Shown here one piece after another: positions 32,256 through 44,164 of a DNA stretch of 64,000 nucleotides. A program made the translations under genes and the position numbers. Below the pieces are notes generated by a model. It saw nothing but the letters and a program-made list of their open reading frames with translations, searched no databases and was not told where the DNA came from. The DNA is from Actinernus sp. WN-2022 (taxonomy: Eukaryota > Cnidaria > Anthozoa > Actiniaria > Actinernidae): positions 9,384,269-9,448,268 of the forward strand of contig JAOWCC010000655.1 of assembly GCA_030867875.1 (NCBI GenBank), given 5' to 3'. Every line of letters starts with the position of its first letter. The stretch's first letter is position 1.

Positions 32256-32620
32256 AATTTTAAAATCGAACATTCGGTTAAAATAGAGTTGAAAAGCAGA
32301 CATCTTTTATCTGATGTGCAGAAAAAAGGCCGCGTAAATGGGGATTTAATTGTCTGGACAACAGAGAAGTGCATGGTACATACAGAATAAATTCCATCTT
32401 ACAACGGAATATCTTACTAGTAACTACTGATGCATAGTCAAGCGCTAAATTCAGCACACTTGTATTGTTACATTTCTGAAGAATCTAACATTTCGCTAAA
32501 CAAATTAAAGTTAACTGTGTTCTAAAAACATTCAGCTTTACGCTTTCATTTGAATTAATCCATCTTATGTTTTATCTTCGCCCTAATCAGAACATTGAAA
32601 TTAGACAAGGCACACGTGTA

Positions 32621-33046
32621 GGCTTTAGCACATTCTGCCGGCAGAATTTCGAGCGTAATAGGACCTCAAGAGCAGAAAACATAATAGGGGCATAATCCGG
32701 GCAGAATAGGCCATTTTGCATATTTTGGGGCCTGGGAACGAGGAAAAGTGGGGACGAGAGGGAGCTGGGTACGAGCAAAACAATAATTGTCTCGGATTCT
32801 TGGTTTAGTCGGATAATGGATATCTCTGCTTCCATTTCCACGTTATTGTTACCCATGTTAGTTTTAAGGATTAAATAATAAATGCGCATACGTTGGTTGG
32901 GTGAAATCATGGCTCATTTTCATGTTTGACTATTTTGAACCCAGTAATGTTGAAATGTTCAGAAGCATAAATTCGAAGATAATAGTACTTTTGGAGCATA
33001 ATTTCGAGCAGAATAGCCTTTTTGTCGAGGATAATGTGCTAAAGCC
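32621..33046. mobile_element. 426-bp TA-target MITE, copy in unit 4a
   Basis: Same element and same site as 25432-25857, with few substitutions. It was carried by duplication, not by a second insertion. Confidence 0.88.
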
Positions 33047-33309
33047 TACACACATTTTTAAACTGATTATACTATCTGTAATAGTCAGTTTGAGTTCTGC
33101 TTGACACTAAAACTAAGTTAAGCGATGTGCAAGACTGTTTTGATCTCTATTGTTTTACTAAAAATATCACGTGTCAGATCATTAATGAATCAAAGGATTT
33201 TCTTCTATTTTGACACTTGAAGAAAGATAAGAGATTTTAAGCAATTTCTAAAACGTAATGTGAGAATTCTCCGTGTGAGATCAATAATGAATCCAAAGGT
33301 TTTCTTCTA

Positions 33310-33387
33310 ATTTTAATAATAATAATATTTAATTACGGATTAATCAGTGGCATTTCCACGAGGTGGCTCTTCATCCACTGATGGGCC
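33310..33387 (-). mobile_element. SINE-2 tail fragment, unit 4a
   Basis: Only the tail and TTACGGATTAATCAGTGG part are present. It is cut at the unit junction. Confidence 0.75.
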
Positions 33388-34024
33388 ACCTTATTCGAAA
33401 GGTGAAAGCCTGGAGAATGTGTTTTCATACTAAGTTAGCCTAGGAATTAGTTTTATTATATTTGTTTAGCAAACACATTGAAGCTAGAATGTGTACTCAA
33501 GTTTCCTCGTGTGTGGTAAATTATGTGGTTATAGATGAAAAGTTTGAATGCTAAAAGTAAATGTAGTTTGGATATGAATTCTTAAGAGTGGCTCTCGACC
33601 AATAGGTCGAGAGAGAGAGAGTGTGTGTGCAGTTGTTAAAGTGCAACTAACCCCTTTTGCAATTTTTATACACATGAATTTGAAACAATCCATCCTATGT
33701 TTTATCTTCGCCCTAATCAGAACATTGAAATTTAACAAGGCATACTTGTAAAAAAACCTTTTTAAACTGATTATGCTATCTGTAATAGTCAGGTTGAGTT
33801 CTGCTTGACACTAAAACTACGAAAAGAGAGTTTAAGCGATGTGCAAGACTGTTTTGATCTCTATTGTTTTACTAAAAACATCAGCGCGTCAAATCATTAA
33901 TGAATCAAAGGATTTTCTTCTAGTTTGACACTTGAAGAAAGATAAGAGATTTTAAGCAATTTCTAAAACGTAATGTGAGAATTCTCCGTGTGAGATCAAT
34001 AATGAATCAAAGGTTTTCTTCTAA

Positions 34025-34288
34025 TTTTAATAATAATAATATTTAATTACGGATTAATCAGTGGCATTTCCACGAGGTGGCTCTTCATCCACTGATGGGC
34101 CTACGATTTAACGTCCTTATCCTAGAAGACGTGAAGGTCTAACCATTTGCAGCTATTGAACGAAATTGTTTCACAAAGGCAGCATCTTCTACTCAGTTAT
34201 TTTAAGACCATGAGTTTTGGTCCGGCCGGGGTTTGAGAGCGCGACCTCCCGCACAACAGACCGGCGCTTAACCACTTAGCTAAAGGTT
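34025..34288 (-). mobile_element. SINE-2, minus strand, unit 4b
   Basis: It shares the same GAGAGCGCG change in the B-box region as unit B, which supports a B/4b common ancestor. Confidence 0.75.
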
Positions 34289-34458
34289 AGTCTAATGTTT
34301 TGACTGGATACACGTGGATATATATGTGGGCCGGTATTTGCGTGCTTTTCGATCAGAGTCTTGCTCTTGTCTTGCCATTGCAGCATTGGTTCTTCAACTC
34401 TGTACTAAACCAGTATTCGTTGTTAGTACAAAGCGAACTACCTACGACTCAGTTAAAC

Positions 34459-37400
34459 ATGAAGGCAGTCCTGTTAGTTGTGTTCATTGTTGTCTTTTCA
34501 GAAATTACTACCATTGCCGCCCAAGGTAAAGAAATAGTTTTTCATCTCTTTTCGCTTCTTATTTAGTTCTTTATTTAACCTGTTATTGGACAACTTAACT
34601 TCATTGGCATCGCGCAGAATGATCCGGGTCTTTTATCCTCTAACCTCTACCTCTATCCTCCTCTTTTATCCTCTAATACACGAAAGAGATCGTCTTAAAC
34701 GAATTGCATGTATTAAAAACTCAGGAAACGATTGGAATCTATATAAGAAAGCCAAAAATGCTGTTAATACAGCAATAGAACGTGCGCTAAAACTGAATAT
34801 TTCAATACAGCTATTAAAAACTATGCTGGAAATATAAAGGAAACCTGGAAGAGTCTATCAATCAAGTGCTTTCGCGTAAGTCTAAAACTACCACCATCAA
34901 TCAACTAGACCTTAATGGAACAACATATACAGATAAAAATTATATTGCACATCACATAAATAGTCATGTTTGTACTCTGGGCAAACGGATTGCTGATAAA
35001 ATACCGGACTCCACAATAAAGCGTGAAGACTATATGCATTATACCGATACAGAATTCAAATTTCCATACACTAGAGAGCAGTAAGTAAAATAAATTATAC
35101 TGAAGCTCTCTGCAGGAAAAGCTTGTGGGATTGATAATATATCGAGTAAATTACTCAAAATAGCATGTCCTGTTATAACATCGTCACTGACTAAATTATT
35201 TAATCAATCATTTCGTTCTTTGCTGGTTTCACTTCTAAAGCACATAGCAACTTGAGAAACGTCTCATTTTAAAGCTGGGGATTTCAAAAATACCGTTTTT
35301 ATAATCGTGTTCCTACGCTTTCTACGTCGTTCTCTCAGTTTAAGAATGAGCATTAGTAAAAGCCAATCGGAGGAGGGTACGTATAATCGTGCTACTCCGC
35401 AGGGGGTCCAAAACAAGCTTTCGTTCGTTAATTGGCAGACGGACTTAACCAGGGTTCAGTTCGGATGCGACGCAGGCCACTTACAGCTTGCCTGTTTGTA
35501 GCCCCATTTCAGACCACGTGATAGTTCTTCAGAGGGTTCAGTGCTTTGTTTCCCAATTATGGAAATTGGTACATTTCCTCTTGGGATATAGAAAAACAAT
35601 GGATATAGAAAAACAATCTACTCAATGGAAAAGTCACGTGGTTGTACATGCTCAGTCCTTGTGGATTTACCCAAAATAAATCAAAAACATCCTGTTCAGA
35701 TCACCACTAAATTGTCTCAAATATTGTGTCGAGATTTTTGATATGTTGCGTATTACCGACTTTATTCCTTCACAAAGTATAAAACAATTTTTTTTTTTTT
35801 TTTTACAATTCTAATCATAAAAGGTGAACAATGTTTGCTCTCAAATGATTATTACATGCACGTCTAAGTCTGTTTCTGCATTTGTCTCCAGTAAATTGTA
35901 CACTAGGTCAGAAAACAATAGCACTTTTTGGTGTAACAATAGGTACAATACTGAGATGTCATGTGATCCAAGACAGCGATGCACACAAAAATTCAAATAA
36001 GTGTTATCGTCAGGAAAATCGGTGCATAAATGACATCTACGTTGTATAGAGGTCTCCCAAAGTATAGGCGACCGGCGATTTCCTCAGTGTACTCTACTTG
36101 ACCACATCAGCTACAAGTTTTCTTTTTACTTACCGCTATTAACGGTAGAAGCCTGGATTTGAAATAAATTCCCTCAACTCGATTTTTTTTTCAACTATGC
36201 GTGTGTTGGGAGAACCTGCATCTAGTGTACAATTGACTGGAGACAAACACAGCAATGTATTTAGGCATCTATAAACAAACACTTGAGAACAAATATTGTT
36301 TTCAGCTAAGGTTCCCTTAAATAATGTATTTTACGAGGACACATGTGATTACTTGTTAATAACATAGATGGCAAACATTTTTGACAATAGTGAAATAAAT
36401 TGTTATGTGCATTCTATCTCATGGGAAAACTGGGTTAGTGTTGAATGTCAAACAACATGAGCACAAGGCACAATTTTTATTGTTCAAGAAACTCACTTCT
36501 GTCACTTGTTATTACTCGGGAAAGGCCAAAGAGAAGTGTATATCGTACGACCTCCTTACAAATGTATAAGGAAGCATAATAGGCCGCCATATGTACGTGT
36601 AGAGGGTCACTAAAGTATGCGAGGGAGATCAGTGATGTACGTACAGGAGCCTCGTCCCAGCTTTCGATTGATCGTGAGTTTTCCAAAATGGCGTAGGAAA
36701 GCGGCCATGAATCTTTTCGAGTCCCACTCGTTTAATCAGCCATTTTGAAACTTTAAGCCTCACAAACAAGTAGAGTTCACACGCTAAACACTAAACCCTA
36801 ACCAGTAACATAAACCTCACCAAACCGTCAATAAATAAGTTCCCAGGTAAACGACGAGGTCTCACCCACCTAGAGCTAGGGTTTGCAGGTAAACGAGTTC
36901 TCACTGGCCTAGGGCTAGGATTTATAGGCAAATGATGAGTTTAAACGAAAATATAGAGGGAAAAAAATCCAAAATTGAGAAGAAGAAAAATGTTCTGGGT
37001 TTCAAACCCGAGTCCTCAGATCGTAGACCAAGTGTGTTAACTAACCACTACGCTAAGCGACGATTCGTGACTAATTTTAATAGATAACACTACCCGCAGA
37101 CTGAGAGTCTCCTGTGCGTACATCAGTGACCTCCCTCGTGTACTTCAGTGACCTCTACACGTTCATTCTTATAAGGAAGTTGTACGACAGATACTCTTGA
37201 GGCCAAAAGTTCATTAACCAATGCAAAGAACACAATTTTGTCCACATGCAATTAAGAAAAAGCCTCCAACAGCCAATCGGATGTTCAGTAATCATGGCTT
37301 TTGTATTGAGGTATCCAGTAATGGGAACGTAAAAGAACCACTGACAGATGTAAACAAATCTCTGGCGGTAACCACCCTCAGTTTCAGCAAAGAGTTGGCT

Positions 37401-40400
37401 TGGCATGAAATTCTGGGGATAACTAGTGAATGAAACCTCAACTTCTTAATTATTATAACCGCACTACAGCCAGTTAGTTGATAGAATGCGACCAAGTGCT
37501 GAAAATCAGTAGAATAGAAGCAGTAGGAATTAAACTAGTATACCAGGTACTGACACAATAATCAGTTCCTATCAAAAGCCAAGGTATAAATGCCAGCATT
37601 TATTTGAAATCATCCTGCTCATGCAGACACATGACATTAATATTCCAGAAAATGTTGTAAGCATTAAATTATGAGAAATACCGTAACTGGACAGGTATTT
37701 TTTAAACATGAGTAATTATCCTAAAATAGCCTAGTTTATGTTTTTTATAAGTCTATCTGTGGTCTTCTCCCATGTGTACTCACTCACTGCCAACCAGCAG
37801 TCTTGTTGTTTTCCATATTGTACATGTATGCCTGCCAGTCCTGTTCTACATTGTATCTTTGCTTTTCTGACATACACGTTTGCTGAAAAAAAGGAAGAGT
37901 ACGTACATGTACAACATTACTGTTCGCAGTGTTCTAGCCACTTAATTTACGTTATTTTGGGAATTAAAGTCATCGTTTGTTATTTCAAGTTGTCTGTGCG
38001 CCCATTAGAGGGCCCACTAACAAGGAAAGTATCGGTTGACTGATTTTAATTCCTTAAATTTTACTCAGTGGGAGTTATTTCAACTCTATCTCTGAAATCA
38101 CAAGAGTAAAAACAACTCCTAACTTGGAGTTAAATGTTCAAGCATTGTAATAACGCTTTTGAGGGAGTACAATTGACTCCAATTGAGAGTATAGTAAAGT
38201 TCAACTCCCATGTGTGAGTTTAAACGAACTCGGCTGTTACTCCACTCTCAAATTACGGCAAATTTAGCCTTAGATTTTGGGGTCGTCCTAAATTATGGAA
38301 TTCTATTCCTGTTGAGCTCAAAGCATACAAATCTAAAAATAGTTTCAAATTTTCTCTCAAACAGCATCTTATAATGATGTATTTTTTCTCTTTTTTTCAA
38401 CATAGCTGTCATTTTTGTTATAAATATTGTTATTATTACAACTTAAATGAATTTATAATGTACGCTTTGACAGTTACATTGGCGTTATGTAAAAATGACA
38501 AAAAGAGTAACGTTATTTTTACCTATATACCAGTTATAGTTTAGACGATTTTAGCTATGTACTGTCTTTACTCTGAAACAGATGATTTCTGCACTGGCAA
38601 ACCTGACGGTGATTACGCCGACCCTGAAACCTGTAGTGGGTTTATCACTTGCTCCAATGGATTAACATATCACAGGCCTTGTCCCAGTGATCTTTGGTGG
38701 AATGACGAGAAAGGATGGTGTGACTATCCTGAAAGCTCGACTGAATGCCCAGAAAGTAAGTACTGATTGAGCTAAGGATGTTTTTTTTAATTATTGCAAA
38801 GAAAGTCCGATATAAATATTAAGAAACACTGCGGATGTAAACCTGTTTTTGGGCTTCTTGAATACCATAAGAGCTTGTTAGTGAAGTGTTCACCGAATTT
38901 CTAGCTTGAATACCTGCCTAAATTATATAGCTCGCATCTTCAACTCTCGCAACACCGTCGTTAAGGTGGCTCGCCTGGATTTTCCAGGGACGCACCATAC
39001 TCATTTTGAACGGCTGATACTCCACTGTTAGAGCACGGTCGGGCTAGCCACTTCACCCATTTACTAAAAATATAATAAACTTTTCAAAAATGTAAGTTTG
39101 TTTGACATCGGTGTTACCATAGCAACACAGCGTTGATGTCATGTATTTTACATATCATCAATTTTCTCGAAATTTAGACCTAAACTTTTAAAACGACCTA
39201 GTGTCCCTTGTAGTCTAAATGTAGGCCTTCAAGACTGCAAAGTTTAAAAAAATTGTATGAGAGCATTTTCGAAAAAAAATGGGTTGAATATTTTCGTTTA
39301 AAAAATAAACAATTCGCCTTACTTCCTGTTTAATCGTCGAGAACTGTGTTTTCCGGACCGGTTGAAGCGATATTTTTCGCATATGTCCTACCTGTGGCAT
39401 AGGACTACTTCCATGAAAATTCATTCCATTTGCTTTATTCGATTTCGGTTTATGGAATCATAGGTAATGTCATAAATATGCTCATTTTACTCAAAATAGT
39501 AACGTATTTGCTTAGGAAGCTGTAATTCGAAAACTAGTTGATAAATATTTTTTTAAACTTTCATCCTGAAATTCAACATGTACTACCCTGGCCCTGTAAA
39601 TTTCATGAGCATTGAATCATTTTAAGGACGCGAAATAAGAACAAAAACATAGGGAACTTTTACATTCATCCACGCAAGCTTCATTGCTGTATCATTTTGT
39701 TGATAGCTTGTCTTTCCGAAATTTCTCTTTTGTCTAGAGTCTACATACTTGTGTGCTTTTGAACTAACAAGTTACCATGCAGGCTTGCTACACTTCGCTA
39801 CTGCCGGAACGCCCGTGCAAATTCTGTTCTTAGTACACCTTAACTCCACTTTTGATACTAATTAACGGCATTTGCACGTGTCGTTATTAACGGTCCACTC
39901 TGCCGCCGTCCATGTGTCTTATCATCTTGCCACTGCAAGACATGTCTTCAATATTTTCTTATTATCTGCATGCGTACTTGTGTGTCTTCTATAGAGTGTC
40001 CTACATAGCGCATGCGTTGTATGTACTTTATGATATTAATGCCAAGCTTTACTATCTTTGTAAACTAGTACTTTTAATAATACTTAAATAATTTAATTTA
40101 ATTTTGATAATTGTGTTTTGATTCCCGTTTAATTAATCGCTTTGCATTAATTAGCTTATATGTTATCTGTCATCTGCTAATAGCTGACCTAAGAAACATG
40201 CTTAGTGGCGACGTACAGTCATTCGTAGCCTTCAGACTGAATGTTGGAATTAAATAAATAAATGCTGTCCAACGAACCCGTGCGTTATTACGATGCATCC
40301 GATGCACCCAATGTACCCAATGCACCCGGTATCACAAACTCTGATAAACGCTAACATAACGAAAAGGTGATTCTTGGTATTGAGGGCATGTAGTACCAGA

Positions 40401-41456
40401 CACATTCATCCGAATGGTTTAACAAGCCGCTATTTGATTCTCTCTATATTTTCTCTATATTCAGACTTTGAACTGAAATTCCCGAGAAGTGGTACCACTG
40501 ATTACGTCATTTACAGTGGTGTACCCTCCATGCAAGCTGTGACGGTGTGTTTCTGGATGAAGACCGATGACGAAAAAAACGATGGAACACCTTTCAGTTA
40601 TGCAGTTCCTGAACAAAACAATGAACTCATTATCTACAACTACAAGGGCTTCACTTTTTTAATTAAAGGACACTCTGTTCAGTAAGTATCCCAGCCTCCC
40701 TATATATGGTACTAGTGTTCCACTGAGACAAAATCTCCTTCCCCGGCCTGGACGTGAAAATAGACCTTTCCATACTCACTAGTTCTTACTCTTTACCCTA
40801 ATTAGGAAATATAATAATGTACACTGACAAACATGCAATAGGTTAAATTTATTCATGTCGAAAATATGGGTAATTTCAAGCTGTAATTGAAAAAAAGGAG
40901 CTGTCATTCGAACGCATGTTTGATGAACATGTAAATTACATCTCGTTTCTGTTTTATTTATTTAATCATTAATGATGAAAAGCCATTTACTAGAGTGGAC
41001 AAATGCTGCGAATAAGCCGGTCTTATTATGCAATCATTTTAGTAATAAACGGCGTATTTTTTTTGATACATTAGAACAAGCGTGACTGCTAACGACGGCA
41101 AGTGGCACCACATCTGCTTAACATGGGAGAACACCGCTGGCTCCTGGGTTCTTTACAAGGACGGCCAAGCTGCAGCGAACGGAAATCTTCAAAAGGGTAG
41201 TACGATCTCTGGTGGAGGTACCATTACTTTAGGTCAAGAACAAGACTCGGTCGGAGGAGGTTTTGATGCCTTCCAGAGCTTCATCGGTGAGCTGACCGGA
41301 GTCTACCTGTGGAGCAAAGCACTGGACCAGGAGGAGATCTCAAAGTTGTCAGCGGCCTGCCCTACGGGAGATGGTGACTTGTTCAACTGGCGTGACGCTA
41401 TAGCGGGTATTCGCGGAGATGTCGAGGTCGTGACACCATCGACTTGCATGGAATGA
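34459..41456 (+). CDS. Secreted chitin-binding/pentraxin protein (279 aa), signal exon D form
   Basis: The exons are 34459-34525 (signal peptide), 38582-38755, 40465-40681 and 41075-41456. All introns are GT..AG, phases agree (1, 1, 2) and the total is 840 nt. Exon 2 encodes one peritrophin-A/CBM14 domain: six cysteines spaced 13, 5, 9, 12 and 8, fitting the family pattern. Exons 3-4 encode a pentraxin domain. It has the paired cysteines in VTVCFW and HICLTW, a near-canonical HxCxTW signature, and calcium-ligand motifs GQEQDS and DAFQSF like C-reactive protein. It ends SKALDQEEISKL...TCME. By family it would be secreted and bind microbial or glycan surfaces in a Ca-dependent way; chitin binding is inferred from CBM14. 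An AATAAA at 41520 could serve as poly-A signal. Exons A, B and C could replace exon D without changing frame. Confidence 0.88.
34676..35214 (+). pseudogene. LINE linker fragment, unit 4b
   Basis: Same fragment as in unit B (RDRLKRIACIKNSGN to KACGIDNISSKLL), with the TAA in place of QQ near 35082 that unit C also has. Confidence 0.82.
35346..35817. other. Intron sequence, nothing recognised
   Basis: Part of the long intron between signal exon D and the chitin-binding exon. A poly-T run lies at 35790-35806. Confidence 0.4.
35818..36315. mobile_element. Diverged foldback MITE related to 43756-44164
   Basis: AATGTTTGCTCTCAAATG at 35830 and ACTTGAGAACAAATATTG near 36282 are inverted. TTTGTCTCCAGTAAATTGTA (35882) pairs with TACAATTGACTGGAGACAAA (36228). 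The right end AAGGTTCCC|TTAA matches the TTAA-target family. The left end is eroded. Confidence 0.7.
36595..37163. mobile_element. ~570-bp element with ~60-bp inverted ends
   Basis: ACGTGTAGAGGGTCACTAAA at 36595 pairs with TTCAGTGACCTCTACACGT ending at 37162. The pairing continues with GATCAGTGATGTACGTACAGGAG against CTCCTGTGCGTACATCAGTGACC. The interior holds a short GCTAGGG...TAAACGA repeat (36820-36935) and a tRNA-like head on minus (36990-37066). Confidence 0.75.
36990..37066 (-). mobile_element. tRNA-like SINE head inside the 36.6-kb element
   Basis: On the minus strand it reads CGCTTAGCGTAGTGGTTAG (A-box region) and ACTCGGGTTTGAAACCC (B-box region). The spacing is tRNA-like, but the acceptor stem is not complementary, so this is a SINE relic rather than a tRNA gene. 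Confidence 0.5.
37164..38264. other. Intron sequence with GGAGTT-rich patch
   Basis: No coding features. 38060-38240 contains at least seven GGAGTT or AACTCC words in both orientations, possibly a decayed MITE. Confidence 0.4.
38265..38500 (+). pseudogene. LINE RT C-terminal fragment
   Basis: The plus frame reads KLWNSIPVELKAYKSKNSFK and FSLKQHL, the typical extreme C-terminus of CR1/L2-like ORF2 (compare VKIWNDIPIEIK at about 9390). It lies just upstream of the chitin-binding exon. Confidence 0.75.
38761..40464 (+). other. Intron 2 of the pentraxin gene
   Basis: 1.7 kb between donor GTAAGT at 38756 and acceptor TATTCAG at 40464. No repeats of note and no embedded gene were recognised. A short run of CCCAATGCACCCGG-like words lies at 40290-40330. 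Confidence 0.6.
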
Positions 41457-42399
41457 GAATGATGTCCGTAAGGCAGCTGTGCACGTCTGGTTAACGATTA
41501 AAGAAATATAATATATAACAATAAATATTAACTACTTTATTAGGCACGGTGCCTATTCGGTGCAGGGATGCACTTCCAGGGAGCCGTGTAACTAGAATTA
41601 AAATTACAGCTATACTAATAATGTTACAATAAATATTAAAAGTGATTTAAGTAAGAAATAAAGAGTATGTATTGTTTAAAAAGAAATTCAAACATGAATT
41701 GGAATAATAAATCTATACACTCTAGAAATTAACTATAATTGTTTAATACGTTTTTTTATGTGTTTCTTAAAAGTATTAAGATTGACTTCATTTTTTTGCT
41801 ACAATAGAAAGGTTATTCCAGAGAACTGTTCCTCTATAGTGGAAGCTTTGTGTAGCAGCTTATGTTAGTGCCCTTGGTATAAAAACATTCAAGGCCGGAC
41901 GATTTTCTGAGATTGTGAGAGTGAACACTGGATGTTTTAGTAAATATTGGTTTTAGGTATAATGGGAGAGAATCTGGTACACTTTATACATGGTGATAGC
42001 CAGCTTCTGTGTTCTCCTACTCTCAAGATTGGGCCAGTTTAAATGTGTTAGGTTGTGACTTTATAAAATCTGTCAAAGTGTCATGAATATACCTAAAAGC
42101 ACGGCGATATAGACGACCCCCTCTTGATTTGAGGAGGCCATATTGAGACCCATGCCTTAATGCCCCTGAGAAGTAATTCCACGGACCTTGTTTCATAATT
42201 AATACAATTAATAACCCGTGCAGCCTCGTTTTGAGCTTGAGTGATAGACCTTTGCCGAGGTTGCCCCATACAGTACTACAATAATCGAAATAAGGTAGTA
42301 CTAATGCTCGATACCGGCATAGACAGTAATACTTCAAAAGGTGCTAAATTATTTACGCGGTTTAAAACACCAATACCAGCTGATATCAATATCCGAGCG

Positions 42400-43255
42400 A
42401 ATAAGTGCCTGCCGCCATCTTACTGAAATTTGAATTCTGCCCCTTTTCTGCATGGATTAACATGTCAATCAAACTTTGTATGTTCGTAACTTTGTCGGTT
42501 CTAAGATATGTAGTCAAACATTGCACAGTTCATTGTTATTACCTTTATTTCTCCTGTCCAAGTCTCTACAGTGTGGGATTTATTCACGACCACGGCCTCT
42601 AAGTCGCTCAGTCCCCGTTCAGTTTTTCCTTCATTAGTTCATTTACTCGACCCTGAACACTCGAGCAGCCTCTGACAGCACGGCGAAAATTACTTTAGGG
42701 AACTCCGTCATTTCCTTCAGTTCTACGTCTAGATCGTAGAGGGAGATGGCTTTTAAGTCCCAGTGTATTTAGTTTCGATTAACTGATCCTTCATAATGCT
42801 TTGCAAATAGGACAATGCCGAAGCGCTACGTCCTGTCTGACTCGACTTCCACGGCAAACAGTTGGAAAATAAGGCTTTCACCTGTTGGTAAAACCGCCAA
42901 AATATCTCGCCTAGAAAGTACAAATGTAGACTATTCACTGCCTGCTTTGTTCTTCTAAATACTTTCCTGGATTAACGCTCAACCGCTCGATCACTTCTCT
43001 CTTGTCGCCGCCATTTCAGTCAGTTCGCAGGAGGAATGTACGACATTTCGTGACACGACAGCGATGACAGCTAATTGACCAATCAGTATTTCCGGTACAG
43101 AATCTGGACGGGAAATGAAAATGTACAAGGGATGGCTGCAGGCCCTCCTTCTTGTCTCTCGTGCCAGTCTCCTTTTTCCATTTTCACGCGGCCAAATCAT
43201 TTTATCACTTCCTTTGCGTTGAAATAACACTGAGGGCCTGTTTCGCAGGCTAGTC
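42400..43255. mobile_element. Unidentified ~0.85-kb insertion in the LINE
   Basis: It separates two parts of the same RT that are contiguous in the family. Its sequence holds GCCGCCAT-type words at both ends (42410 and 43010), a CCAAT box in inverse-promoter context near 43078 and no transposase. It is possibly a non-autonomous element or a retrocopy of a promoter/5' exon. The exact ends are uncertain. Confidence 0.5.
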
Positions 43256-43755
43256 AGTGTGGAGTTCCCAAGATAGAGTCTGATCAAGTTCGAGGCCTAA
43301 GTATACCTATTGGAATCCTCACTTAGCAGATTGTGGTTGGTAACTTTGATTTTGAATTGATGTTGGAGGTGTGTTAGCTTGTATTGACTACCTATGATCA
43401 TGTATTCAGTTTTTAAAATATTCAAACTAAGTTTATTGGCAATAAGCCATCACTGAACTACATTAATGTCGTGGTTTATTTGCTTTTCGAGGTCGGAAGG
43501 GTCCTCCGATGCCAAAGAAAGGCTAGTATCATCGGCATACAGTCTTAGTTTTGAATAGAGGTTGCATGCGGAGAGATCATTAATGCAGATCAGGAATAGT
43601 AATGTGCCTAAGATAGAAATTGAGGAACACCACAATGAACCTTGGCAGGGTCAGAGAGAATACCGTTAACAAAAGTTTATTGCCTACGCTCTGAGAGATA
43701 AGAGGAAAACTACTGAAGCGACTTAAGGCAGATACCAAAGTATTCCAGATTTTAA

Positions 43756-44164
43756 AGGGAACCTCGGCTGAAAAACTGTTTGCTCTCAAGTGTTTGTTAT
43801 GCATGCCTAAGTCTGTTTCTGTATTTGTCTCCAGTAAATTGTAAACTAGATGTCATTTATGCACTGATTTTCCTGTCGATAAAACTCATTTGAATTTCCT
43901 GCGCGCTGCCATCTTGGATTTTATGACGTCACAGTGTTACCTTATTGTCAGGAAACAATAGCTCTTTTGTTGTGCAACAATACGGGCAACACTGTGATAT
44001 CCAAGATGGCGGCGCGCAGGAAATTCAAATGACATTTTTAGACAGGAAAATTGGTGCATAAATGACATCTAGTGTACAATTTACCGGAGACAAACACAGA
44101 AACAGACTTAGGCATCCATAACAAACACTTGAGAGCAAACATTGTTTTTCAGCCGAGGTTCCCT
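43756..44164. mobile_element. 409-bp foldback MITE, TTAA target
   Basis: It is flanked by TTAA at 43752-43755 and 44165-44168. The arms start AGGGAACCTCGGCTGAAAAA and end with the complement. The inner parts (CCAAGATGGC with its complement) also pair, so nearly the whole element folds. It interrupts the LINE reverse transcriptase just after the FDTIDHQIL motif. Confidence 0.9.

Larger units (their letters stand above)
31450..33387 (+). repeat. Segmental duplication unit 4a (truncated)
   Basis: It begins like the others but stops inside SINE-2 at ATGGGCC (33387). It jumps straight to CACCTTATTCGAAAGGTG, the sequence that precedes a unit start. It therefore lacks promoter, signal exon and LINE fragment. 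It is most simply a deletion by unequal exchange. Confidence 0.85.
33388..35345 (+). repeat. Segmental duplication unit 4b
   Basis: The last unit. An internal deletion replaces most of SINE-1 and the following block: 33640 TTAAAGTGCAACTAACC jumps to 33680 TTTGAAACAATCC. It retains SINE-2, promoter, signal exon D and LINE fragment. Similarity to other units ends near 35345 (CAGTTTAAGAATGAGC). Confidence 0.85.
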
